Assembly: GCA_025927795.1 (NCBI GenBank)
Contig: JAICKT010000183.1
Span: 1 to 8,554, forward strand
Length of the DNA stretch: 8,554 nucleotides
Reading direction: 5' to 3'
Origin: Parafilimonas sp.
GTDB lineage: Bacteria > Bacteroidota > Bacteroidia > Chitinophagales > Chitinophagaceae
Below are positions 1 through 6,950 of the stretch, piece after piece (position 1 is the stretch's first letter; the number at the start of each line of letters is the position of its first letter). The position numbers were made by a program, and so were the translations under genes. Under the pieces are notes generated by a model, which had not been told where the DNA came from, did not search any database, and saw only the letters and a list, made by a program, of their open reading frames with translations.

Positions 1-1
1 G

Positions 2-499
2 CAGCTAAAATCCGATAGCGCCTCATATAATGATTTATATAAGGGATGGCATTATTTCCGCAATGCCGGCATTAACAAAATTGCTTTAAATATCGACTCT
101 TTAAAAAAGTATAATAACACACTTACAAATACTACTGAATTTATTCCCAACGACAGCCGCTTCCAGGCTTTAAAAAGCAGCGGGCAGTTGAATGTTATTG
201 AAGATGATTCATTGCAAAATCTTATTCTTGATTTATATCAAAACAGAATAGCTTCTTTAAAGCTTACTACTTCATATATAACTGCCTTTAAAACACAACA
301 GCTATTGTCTTTTCTTTCAAAAAATATGAGATATAATGCTGCTGGTAATTCAATCAATTTGCAGGAAGTAATTGAGATGCCTGAAATGCAGAATTATTTA
401 TTATTTGGCGGCTTTGGCTCCGAAGCTATGGAGCGGTATCATATTATTATTGATGAAAGTAAAAAGATAATTGAGATGATAAACAAACAGTATAAATGA
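2..499 (+). CDS. C-terminal part of a probable DUF6090 family protein (5' end outside window)
   Basis: The frame is open from base 2 to a TGA at 497-499, giving 165 residues with no start of its own. A TTG at 188 is in frame, but the protein-like sequence continues well upstream of it, so it is not the start. The visible part is mostly helical and polar. It contains a stretch reading roughly F-Q-A-L-K-S-S-G-Q-L-N-V-I followed by acidic residues and L-I-L-D-L-Y. This resembles the 'L-x-x-S-G-x-L-x-x-I-x-x-x-x-L' core I associate with DUF6090 proteins of Bacteroidota. That family usually has one N-terminal membrane helix and a helical C-terminal domain of unknown function; the helix would lie outside the window. 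The family call is from memory of the pattern. The function is unknown. The downstream neighbour converges, 12 bp away. Confidence 0.6.
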   Translation, partial: QLKSDSASYNDLYKGWHYFRNAGINKIALNIDSLKKYNNTLTNTTEFIPNDSRFQALKSSGQLNVIEDDSLQNLILDLYQNRIASLKLTTSYITAFKTQQLLSFLSKNMRYNAAGNSINLQEVIEMPEMQNYLLFGGFGSEAMERYHIIIDESKKIIEMINKQYK

Positions 500-511
500 T
501 AAATTACTAAT

Positions 512-1903
512 TTAAATTTTCACTGTTTTATTTTTTCTGAATATAAAATACATCGGCACACCTGTAAGCATTAATGCAGCACCAATCGCTGCTTCGCGGG
601 GGCGACTGAAAACCGTATTCACCACAAGAACTGCACAAAAAATTACAACAATTGCAGGCACAACAGGATAACCCCAAACTTTGTATGGTCTTTGTGCATC
701 AGGCATTTTTTTACGGAGAATGAATACGCCTAATGTTGTTGCACCGTAATAAATAAATACTGCAAAAATTATCATGTCTGTTAGCTGGTCAAACGTTCCG
801 GATAAAACAAGAATGCAAGCCCACACACATTGATACAACAATGAATTTACCGGCGCTTGTTTATCATTTAGCTTTGCTACTTTTTTAAAAAATAATCCTT
901 CTGTTGCCATTGCAAAATAAGTGCGGCAACTTGAAAGTATAGTTGCGTTGCAGCATCCTAATGTTGTAACAAAAATCAATACAGATATAAACAACACGCC
1001 ATTACTTCCCCAAAAACTTCTTACGGCTTCAATTGCAGCTATTTTATTACCGGCACTGTTTACTTCTTCCAGTTGCGGAATGGTTAATAAAGAAAGATAA
1101 GTTGTGTTTACCAAAAGATATAAAGCAATGATGGTAAAAATTCCAATCACAATTCCTTTAGGTAAATTTCTTTTTGCATCTTTTATTTCGCCGCCAACAT
1201 AACCCACTGAAGCCCAGCCCTGGTAAGCCCAAAACGCTGCAAGCATTGCGGTAAACACTGCACTAAAAGTTACGGACGTGTTGTTTGTTGTTTGCATTTT
1301 TATGTTGCTGATATGTGCAACATGGCTCGTTAATCCAAATGCAATTATTAAAAATATACTTGCAAAAACCAATATTAAAATTGCCATGCTAAAACCTGCG
1401 CCTGTTTTAATACCTTTTGTATTTATCCATGTGAGTATAATAATGAGAATAATTGCAACGAGTTTTACATTCAAATCTGCAAAAGGATAAAACACACCAC
1501 CAATACTTACATCTTTCCACGATGATAAAACTTCAGGTAAATGCACAACACTGTTTAATGATTCTGCAAATACATAAGCCAATGCAGAAATAGCCGCAGT
1601 TTGAATTACTGCGAACAAACTCCATCCAAATAAAAAAGCAAAAAATTTATTATAGATTTTTTGATAGTACACATATTCGCCGCCTGTATCAGCCAATAAA
1701 CCTGCAACTTCCGCATTGCACAATGCACCAAATAAACTAATAATACCTGCGAGTATCCAGCATATCAACACCCAACCAGATGAATGTAATTCAGCAGTCA
1801 TGGGTGCAACCTTTTTGTAAACACCGGAGCCAATAATATTTCCGATTACAATTACTACAACCAATCGTAAGCCCAGTGAGCGGTTAAGTTTTGTTGTACT
1901 CAT
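512..1903 (-). CDS. APC-superfamily amino acid permease (LAT/SteT-like)
   Basis: A 463-aa inner-membrane transporter predicted to move amino acids by proton symport or exchange. About twelve hydrophobic segments can be read, near residues 13-29, 42-70, 86-116, 147-165, 172-192, 211-237, 250-273, 301-327, 354-371, 374-396, 409-433 and 437-456. TM1 carries the unwound G-S-G substrate-binding motif at 25-27. TM2 has the G-A-L-C-N-A-E motif at 59-65. The TM6 region has F-W-A-Y-Q-G-W at 224-230, followed by E-I-K-x-x-K-R-N-L-P at 239-248, a signature of the LAT (SLC7-like) branch. Near the C-terminus, M-P-D-x-Q-R-P-Y-K-V-W-G-Y-P (400-413) is also typical. Full length for the family. The ATG at 1903 follows an A-rich leader with no clear Shine-Dalgarno site. 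It diverges from the GNAT gene across 49 bp. Substrate cannot be told from sequence; serine/threonine or another neutral amino acid is a guess. Confidence 0.93.
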   Translation of the reverse strand: MSTTKLNRSLGLRLVVVIVIGNIIGSGVYKKVAPMTAELHSSGWVLICWILAGIISLFGALCNAEVAGLLADTGGEYVYYQKIYNKFFAFLFGWSLFAVIQTAAISALAYVFAESLNSVVHLPEVLSSWKDVSIGGVFYPFADLNVKLVAIILIIILTWINTKGIKTGAGFSMAILILVFASIFLIIAFGLTSHVAHISNIKMQTTNNTSVTFSAVFTAMLAAFWAYQGWASVGYVGGEIKDAKRNLPKGIVIGIFTIIALYLLVNTTYLSLLTIPQLEEVNSAGNKIAAIEAVRSFWGSNGVLFISVLIFVTTLGCCNATILSSCRTYFAMATEGLFFKKVAKLNDKQAPVNSLLYQCVWACILVLSGTFDQLTDMIIFAVFIYYGATTLGVFILRKKMPDAQRPYKVWGYPVVPAIVVIFCAVLVVNTVFSRPREAAIGAALMLTGVPMYFIFRKNKTVKI

Positions 1904-1952
1904 TTATTTATTTTTATTATTGCAAGCAATTATTTAGCTAATACAATATTAC
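1904..1952. promoter_or_regulatory. Divergent intergenic region with a short palindrome
   Basis: This 49-bp space separates the starts of the permease (-) and the acetyltransferase (+), so it must hold or overlap both promoters. At its centre, 1919-1930 reads ATTGC-AA-GCAAT, a perfect 5-bp inverted repeat with a 2-bp spacer, which could be an operator half-site pair. The rest is almost pure A/T. I see no good match to the Bacteroidota -33 TTG / -7 TAnnTTTG promoter on either strand. The regulatory role is inference from position. Confidence 0.3.
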
Positions 1953-2462
1953 ATGGTTACAATTGCAACTGAAAAAGATATTCCGGCATTAAATGTTTTA
2001 ATAAACAGTGCATATCGCGGAGACAGTTCAAAACAAGGATGGACAACAGAAGCAGATTTGTTAGGCGGCATTCGCACAGATGAAGAATCATTAAAAGAAA
2101 TGATGCAGAATGCTAATGCATCTATTTTAAAATATGAAGAAGAAAATAAAATTCTTGGCTGTGTGTATTTAAAAAAAGAAGGCAATAAACTTTATCTCGG
2201 AATGCTTACGGTTTCTCCTCAACTGCAAAACAAAGGCATTGGAAAAATTTTATTAAAAGCGTCGGAAGATGAAGCAAGAAAAACAAATTGCGCTGCTATT
2301 TTTATGACAGTGATTTCACAAAGAACTGAATTAATAAACTGGTATAAAAAGCATGGCTATGTTGACACAGGTGAAAAAAAACCATTCCCTGAAAATGATC
2401 CCCGGTTCGGTATTCCAAAAACAAAACTGGAGTTTATTGTGATGGAGAAAAATATTAGGTAA
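1953..2462 (+). CDS. GNAT family N-acetyltransferase
   Basis: A 169-aa cytosolic acetyl-CoA-dependent acyltransferase, full length for a single GNAT domain. Motif A is clear: the strand L-T-V-S-P at 85-89 is followed by the pyrophosphate-binding loop Q-N-K-G-I-G-K at 92-98, matching Q/R-x-x-G-x-G/A. Motif B is W-Y-K-K-H-G-Y at 130-136, followed by T-G-E and P-F-P. Near the N-terminus, Q-G-W-T-T-E-A-D-L-L-G-G at 28-39 followed by R-T-D marks a widespread subfamily of uncharacterised GNATs. The substrate (amine, amino acid or peptide) cannot be inferred. The ATG at 1953 is the first in frame after the divergent gap; the preceding bases are A/T-rich with no ribosome-binding site, as is common in Bacteroidota. 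The 3' end converges on the FG-GAP gene with 9 bp between. Confidence 0.92.
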   Translation: MVTIATEKDIPALNVLINSAYRGDSSKQGWTTEADLLGGIRTDEESLKEMMQNANASILKYEEENKILGCVYLKKEGNKLYLGMLTVSPQLQNKGIGKILLKASEDEARKTNCAAIFMTVISQRTELINWYKKHGYVDTGEKKPFPENDPRFGIPKTKLEFIVMEKNIR

Positions 2463-2507
2463 CAGATTTATTTATTCGATACTTCTCTTTACACCTTTAA
2501 AATCTGT
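2462..2507. repeat. 8-bp inverted repeat straddling two convergent stop codons
   Basis: ACAGATTT at 2462-2469 is the exact reverse complement of AAATCTGT at 2500-2507, with 30 bases between. It begins at the last base of the acetyltransferase stop codon and extends into the final codons of the FG-GAP gene. Sequence beyond each arm is T-rich in the direction of transcription, so it might act as a weak two-way terminator. The long loop and lack of GC make this tentative. Confidence 0.2.
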
Positions 2508-5500
2508 AATGATAATTTTATTTACATCTTCAGTTAATTCAAATCTCCTGGAAGATTGCGAGAGATAAGTACTTCCATAATAAAATTCAACATGCTTCTT
2601 ATTTCCGTTTTTATAAATTATGTCTGCAGTAAAATCTTCCGGTTGCAGGTTTATCCATTTATTATTTTTATTGTTTGTTGATTTTGCATACACCATTATA
2701 CTATCCTGGTTTTGTGTTATAACATATAAATCTTCACCTTTTGCATCATAAATTTTTGCAAACGCTTTTGCATCGCCCGGCACAAAAAATCCTGATTGTG
2801 CAATAGTTAATGGAGTAAAATTTCCTTTACCATCACCTTTTAAACAAAGACCGTTAAACGCATCGTTTCTGCCTGTGTATGGATCCATTCCAAAATCGTT
2901 ACCAATTAATAAAATATCAAGATTTCCATCGTTATCAACATCTTCACTCATCATCCCAAACACAGGCGCAGCCTGCGCTTCAAGCGGCAAAGGTTTCATT
3001 ACAAAATGTCCGTTGCCTTTATTTTCTATGTAAGATGAAGACATATAATTTGCCTGCAGCATTAATGCGCCTTCTTTATCTTTTGTGCTCCATATATCAT
3101 CCATTGTTGCAGCGCCGTAAGCTTTATATGTTGGAAATTTTTTTTGCATCGAAACAACCTGTCCTTCTATATCTCCTTTCGTTGCTATTGGAAACGGTTT
3201 CATTGTTCCGTCTTCTGCTTTCATGTAACAAAAAACCATTGCATCTAACGAACCATTGCCATCAATATCCTTTGCCAGTATGGTTAATGGTTCTGATAAG
3301 GAACATGTATAATTTGTGTTTAATCCAAGATTGCCTGCCATGTAATCTATATCACCATCATTATCAAAATCGCCGGCAACAATACTATTCCACCAACCAA
3401 TATTATTTTCAATACCGGTGTTATTTAGTTTGATAAAATCTTTTCCGGTGTTCTTAAAAAATGTTATTGGCATCCATTCGCCTGTAATAATTAAATCGAC
3501 TTTTCCATCATTATCAAAATCGGTGAACAGAGCATCTGTTATCATTCCGATTTGTTTTAATTGCGGGCAAAGTTTTTCTGTTGCATCAATAAATTTTCCG
3601 TTTATATTTTCAAAAAGAAAACTTTTGGGCGGCTCAGGATAACGGCCTGATACAACTCTTCCGCCAACAAAAAGATCAAGATCACCATCGCCATCAAAAT
3701 CTGCTGCGCGAACACATGAACCGTTTGTTGAATCTTCCGGTAAAGCATTACTTGCTTTTGTAAACTTCCCTTTTCCATCATTTATAAATAACCTGTCATT
3801 ACTGATTGGATGATTAGGCGGAATTTCATAACTGCCACTCACCATGTAAATGTCAAGATCTTTATCATTATCGGCATCAAAAAATAAAACGCCCATGTCT
3901 TCATACAAAGGATCATCTTTTTGAATTAATCTTGATGAATCCAAAGCAAATGTTCCGTCCGCATCTTGCATAAAAAATACACCGGCATTGCCTGATGTTC
4001 CGCCAATATAAAAATCATCATAACCATTATTATCAATATCGCCAACAGCAATGCCCGGTCCATACTGACTAAGTTTATGCGGAATAGTTGGCTGAATATT
4101 ATAATCAACAAAATCTCTTTCTTTAGGCTTAAACTTTATTCCATATTTTTTTGAAACCTCCGTGAACAATGGCTGCGAAGCAGGCAAAACAGTTTTTTTA
4201 GTTGTTGCATCTTTATTGGCAACAGTTATAGTTTTATCAACATCAATATTTGAAAGCAATTGTTGTTTTCCATCAGGCCATTGTACAATAAGTGAATCAA
4301 TTTTTGTAACAGAACCTAATCCAAAATGTGCTCTTGCATCATCAGTTGATAAATAACCGCGTGTTGGATAATGCTCATAATATTGTTGCATACCACTATA
4401 ATAAACATGCAATGTTGTGCCGATGCCATTTATATTTTTTTCATTCCCTTCAATGTTTACAGTAAGATAATGCTGATCACTATTATTACCTGACGTGCGT
4501 AAAGTATTTTCATAAACAGCAGCTTCAACATTAATATTATTAATTACTACATCAAGATCACCATCATTATCTAAATCAACATAAGCAGCGCCGTTTGAAA
4601 AAGATGGTTGTGTTATGCCCCAATCTTTTGTTGTGTTTTCAAATGAAATTCCGTTGATGTTTTTAAAAGCATAATTGCTTAGCTTAACAACAGGAAGCGG
4701 ATTCGTCATCGCTAATGTGTAACTTCCATTATCTTTTCCAAGACCATTATCAGACGCCACATAATCAAGATCGGTAACATCACGCGGCAAGCCATTTGAA
4801 ATAATTACATCGCGTAAACCATCGTTATCAAAATCTGCAACCAGCGGGCACCAACTCCAGTCCGTTTGATAAACTCCTGCCATAAAACCAATGTCGGAAA
4901 ATTCGGGATGATGACCGGGAATATAGCCGCTGTTTAATTGTAAAACATTGCGTACATATTGATGCGTGTAACCATATTTTGCACTATTTGTATAATTATA
5001 ATATTCGTTGCCGCTGAGCATTCGTTTTTTGCGCATGTTGGTTTCAGGCAGCATTTCGAGTGATATAAAATCTGTATAGCCATCATTATTTACATCAACT
5101 GCATCAGTACCCATTGCATTCCATGCAGTGTGTTTAAAGTAATCAGATAATTTGTTTGTGAAAGTACCATCATGATTATTGATATAACACAGATCATTCG
5201 AAACAAAATCATTTGCTACATAAATATCCGGCCAGCCATCAAGATTTATATCTGTAATACATGCAGCATGTCCCCAGCCTTCAATAGTTATACCGGCTTG
5301 TTTTGAAACATTGGTGAATGTACCATCACTATTATTGCGATATAACCGATCCGTGTTTAGCGCACTTCCATCAGTAACTTTTTTTCTGAAACGAATCGGT
5401 GTTTTTGGATCATATAATTCATTTGTAACCTGGTACATGTCAAGATCACCATCATGATCATAATCAAAAAAATATGCCTGCGTACTAAAACCTGTATCAG

Positions 5501-6023
5501 CGAGCCTATATTGTTTTGCTGATTCTTTAAATGTTGGAATATTGTCTTTATTCAATCCCTGGTTGATGTATAAAAGATTTGTACGCATAAGCACATTGTT
5601 TTTCAGGAATGAACAAGACACATAGATATCAGACCAGCCATCATTATTAATATCAACCACCGCGACGCCGGTACACCAATGTCCATCACCGTTTACACCT
5701 GCAGCATTTGTTACATCATCAAATTTTAAGTTGCCTTTATTTAAATACAATTTGTTTGAAACCATGTTGCCAGTGAAATAAATATCCATTAATCCATCTT
5801 TATTAAAATCGCCAATGCCAACGCCTCCGCCGTTATAAATATTTGCCTGGTTTAAAATATTAAAGCTGTCGCTTTCTGTAATTGTGTTTTTAAAACTGAT
5901 GTTTGTTTCAGAAGACGATAGCAACTTAAATAGCGTTGTGGTTTTTTGAGCCCATCCATTCAATACACAAAAAAATAAACAGGCAAGCAGCAGAGTGCAC
6001 AATAAATATTTACGCATGGACAT
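2472..6023 (-). CDS. Secreted FG-GAP/VCBS repeat protein with central ASPIC/UnbV domain (CRTAC1-like)
   Basis: A 1183-aa exported protein counted from the ATG at 6023; an ATG at 6017 (M-R-K-Y-L-L) is equally good. A frame extension to a TTG at 6041 is unlikely because it would overlap the predicted transcription start. Residues 3-25 form a signal peptide: M-R-K, a hydrophobic core, then G-W-A/Q as probable cleavage site. Fourteen Asp-rich calcium-loop motifs of the D-x-D/N-x-D-G-x-x-D type begin at about residues 72, 124, 187, 258, 310, 397, 483, 662, 716, 775, 835, 885, 919 and 1028. They are followed by D-I-Y-like strands typical of FG-GAP/VCBS propeller blades. Between the two groups of seven, residues about 531-599 match ASPIC/UnbV (N-G-I-G-T, Y-L-S-T-D-D, H-F-G-L-G, V-Q-W-P-D-G). 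Near the end, K-K-F-P-T-Y-K and L-P-x-x-A-Q-A-P are family-typical. No recognisable type IX secretion tail. Family roles are mostly unproven; such genes often sit near SusC/SusD loci, but none is visible here. Confidence 0.93.
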   Translation of the reverse strand: MSMRKYLLCTLLLACLFFCVLNGWAQKTTTLFKLLSSSETNISFKNTITESDSFNILNQANIYNGGGVGIGDFNKDGLMDIYFTGNMVSNKLYLNKGNLKFDDVTNAAGVNGDGHWCTGVAVVDINNDGWSDIYVSCSFLKNNVLMRTNLLYINQGLNKDNIPTFKESAKQYRLADTGFSTQAYFFDYDHDGDLDMYQVTNELYDPKTPIRFRKKVTDGSALNTDRLYRNNSDGTFTNVSKQAGITIEGWGHAACITDINLDGWPDIYVANDFVSNDLCYINNHDGTFTNKLSDYFKHTAWNAMGTDAVDVNNDGYTDFISLEMLPETNMRKKRMLSGNEYYNYTNSAKYGYTHQYVRNVLQLNSGYIPGHHPEFSDIGFMAGVYQTDWSWCPLVADFDNDGLRDVIISNGLPRDVTDLDYVASDNGLGKDNGSYTLAMTNPLPVVKLSNYAFKNINGISFENTTKDWGITQPSFSNGAAYVDLDNDGDLDVVINNINVEAAVYENTLRTSGNNSDQHYLTVNIEGNEKNINGIGTTLHVYYSGMQQYYEHYPTRGYLSTDDARAHFGLGSVTKIDSLIVQWPDGKQQLLSNIDVDKTITVANKDATTKKTVLPASQPLFTEVSKKYGIKFKPKERDFVDYNIQPTIPHKLSQYGPGIAVGDIDNNGYDDFYIGGTSGNAGVFFMQDADGTFALDSSRLIQKDDPLYEDMGVLFFDADNDKDLDIYMVSGSYEIPPNHPISNDRLFINDGKGKFTKASNALPEDSTNGSCVRAADFDGDGDLDLFVGGRVVSGRYPEPPKSFLFENINGKFIDATEKLCPQLKQIGMITDALFTDFDNDGKVDLIITGEWMPITFFKNTGKDFIKLNNTGIENNIGWWNSIVAGDFDNDGDIDYMAGNLGLNTNYTCSLSEPLTILAKDIDGNGSLDAMVFCYMKAEDGTMKPFPIATKGDIEGQVVSMQKKFPTYKAYGAATMDDIWSTKDKEGALMLQANYMSSSYIENKGNGHFVMKPLPLEAQAAPVFGMMSEDVDNDGNLDILLIGNDFGMDPYTGRNDAFNGLCLKGDGKGNFTPLTIAQSGFFVPGDAKAFAKIYDAKGEDLYVITQNQDSIMVYAKSTNNKNNKWINLQPEDFTADIIYKNGNKKHVEFYYGSTYLSQSSRRFELTEDVNKIIITDFKGVKRSIE

Positions 6024-6216
6024 AATTCGTTTCAGGTGCAAAAATTAAAATTTAGCATCATCGATAATCAGAACAAAATAATTTGAGACGCTTATTATAA
6101 TTATTGCGACAAATTAATTATTCATTTTGAAATATACAGTAGGATTGAATTTTCAGATGTTGATATTTCTGCTGCATTATGATTATGAAATTAAGTTCAA
6201 CACTATAAAATACAAA
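6024..6216. other. Longest intergenic space; no gene seen
   Basis: This lies between the end of the peptidase E-like gene and the start of the FG-GAP gene, both on the minus strand. Apart from the promoter candidate at 6047-6076 I see no gene, tRNA or riboswitch-like structure. No convincing GC stem with a T-run follows the S51 gene, so its terminator is not identified. A short plus-strand frame from a TTG at 6127 runs into the antisense of the S51 gene and is not protein-like. Confidence 0.5.
6047..6076 (-). promoter_or_regulatory. Candidate Bacteroidota-type promoter for the FG-GAP gene
   Basis: On the minus strand a TTG (bases 6076-6074) is followed, after 19 bases, by TAAATTTT (6054-6047). 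This differs from the Bacteroidota -7 consensus TAnnTTTG only at the last base, and the spacing suits the known -33/-7 layout. It would place the transcript start near base 6040, leaving a leader of about 17-23 nt before the ATGs at 6023 and 6017. The elements are short and the region is AT-rich, so a chance match is possible. Confidence 0.35.
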
Positions 6217-6891
6217 TTAGTTAGATCGGGGTTTAACCAACTTCCAGTTTCCTTCAGATACAACTTCAATTTTATTATCAACTACCTTAATAGCAGTTTG
6301 ATCATCTATTAAATAAGAAGGCATAAATAATGTTGCGGCAAGCTTTTCATAGTTCTCCATTGAATTTTCCGGGAACTGTTCATGATCCAAATGCGGATGA
6401 ATAGCGAAGTCAACAATACTTAAACATTTATCGTTTTCTGCCGGCAGCGTATGATGGCTATACGTTGTTCCATAGCGGGTCATAATCATACTTCCTGCAC
6501 TTAAACCAACATAAATAGTTTTGTTCAACAACGATGGCAACAATACTGCTAAACCTGATTGTTGCATCCAGTGAGTTAAGTATTGACAATCGCCGCCACC
6601 CACCAACAATACATCTGTTTCGTGCAGCATTTCAATCCAAAGTTCCTGTTTAATGCTTGGCAAAGCAGTAAGCTCTAATAATCCCAGCGACCTCCAGCCC
6701 AAATCGCAGAATGGATCACCTAATGATCCGCAAATTACTCTTCGCACAATATCACCACCATTGTGAATTCCATATATCGCTGTAGGGATGAATAGCGCAC
6801 TTGCTTCAGCAATTGGTTTGCCTAAAAGTTCAACCAGTGCATTACGAATACTTGGGTTGCTGATGCCTGCAGAAGTGAGAAGAAGTTTCAT
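6217..6891 (-). CDS. Peptidase E-like protein (S51 / class I glutamine amidotransferase-like fold)
   Basis: A 224-aa cytosolic protein counted from the ATG at 6891, which gives the family-typical start M-K-L-L-L-T-S-A-G. An in-frame extension to 6966 adds 25 residues unlike the family and overlaps the previous gene by 16 bp. The upstream bases of the chosen ATG include GAAGAA, a weak ribosome site. The nucleophile elbow G-L-S-A-G-S is at 129-134, so Ser131 is the probable catalytic serine. G-G-G-D at 98-101 stands where S51 members usually have G-G-G-N. I-H-P-H at 164-167 gives His167 as the probable catalytic His, 36 residues after the Ser, close to the 37 of Salmonella PepE (Ser120/His157). 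The acidic triad member is not clear by eye. The C-terminal I-D-D-Q-T-A-I-K-V-V and V-V-S-E-G fit the family. Known PepE cleaves N-terminal Asp dipeptides; for this protein that is only inference. It is the last gene of a likely three-gene unit. Confidence 0.87.
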   Translation of the reverse strand: MKLLLTSAGISNPSIRNALVELLGKPIAEASALFIPTAIYGIHNGGDIVRRVICGSLGDPFCDLGWRSLGLLELTALPSIKQELWIEMLHETDVLLVGGGDCQYLTHWMQQSGLAVLLPSLLNKTIYVGLSAGSMIMTRYGTTYSHHTLPAENDKCLSIVDFAIHPHLDHEQFPENSMENYEKLAATLFMPSYLIDDQTAIKVVDNKIEVVSEGNWKLVKPRSN

Positions 6892-6902
6892 AAATTTTTC
6901 TT

Positions 6903-6923
6903 CGATTATACAATCGCTTGTAT
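6903..6923 (-). promoter_or_regulatory. Overlapping inverted repeats just upstream of the peptidase E-like gene
   Basis: In the 59-bp gap before the ATG at 6891 lie two mutually exclusive inverted repeats. ATACAA-TCGC-TTGTAT at 6908-6923 has 6-bp arms and a 4-base loop. CGATT-ATAC-AATCG at 6903-6916 has 5-bp arms and a 4-base loop. On the transcript they end about 11-16 nt before the start codon, where they could affect translation, or the 6-bp palindrome could be a protein-binding site. No T-run follows, so this is not a typical terminator. Confidence 0.3.
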
Positions 6924-6950
6924 GAAAGTTTAATGTTTTAAACGTAAATA

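Noticed and set aside
501..535. AT-only inverted repeat AAATT-ACT-AATTT (501-513) followed by a T-rich run, as a terminator
   Set aside because: The stem is five A/T pairs with a 3-base loop, too weak to call, and it overlaps the permease stop codon.
1278..1490. 70-aa plus-strand open frame
   Set aside because: Antisense within the permease gene; its hydrophobicity mirrors the transmembrane codons on the other strand.
1949..2185. 78-aa minus-strand open frame
   Set aside because: Antisense to the GNAT gene, which has clear motifs.
2879..3433. 184-aa plus-strand open frame
   Set aside because: It lies wholly antisense to the FG-GAP gene, is rich in Leu/Gln/Tyr/His from reversed Asp/Asn codons and shows no domain.
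3418..4356. Several short open frames (3418-3642 +, 3926-4111 -, 4162-4356 +)
   Set aside because: All lie inside the FG-GAP gene in other frames and have no protein-like features.
2472..6023. Lipoprotein signal in the FG-GAP protein (L-L-A-C in the hydrophobic core)
   Set aside because: The hydrophobic stretch continues past the Cys to a G-W-A/Q site, so ordinary signal peptidase cleavage fits better.
6145..6200. TTGAA/TTCAA inverted repeat as terminator of the S51 gene
   Set aside because: Only five pairs with a loop of over 40 bases and no T-run; expected by chance in AT-rich DNA.
6127..6312. 61-aa plus-strand open frame in the intergenic region
   Set aside because: It starts at a TTG, half of it is antisense to the S51 gene, and its Phe/Tyr/Asn/Ile-rich content reflects AT-rich DNA.
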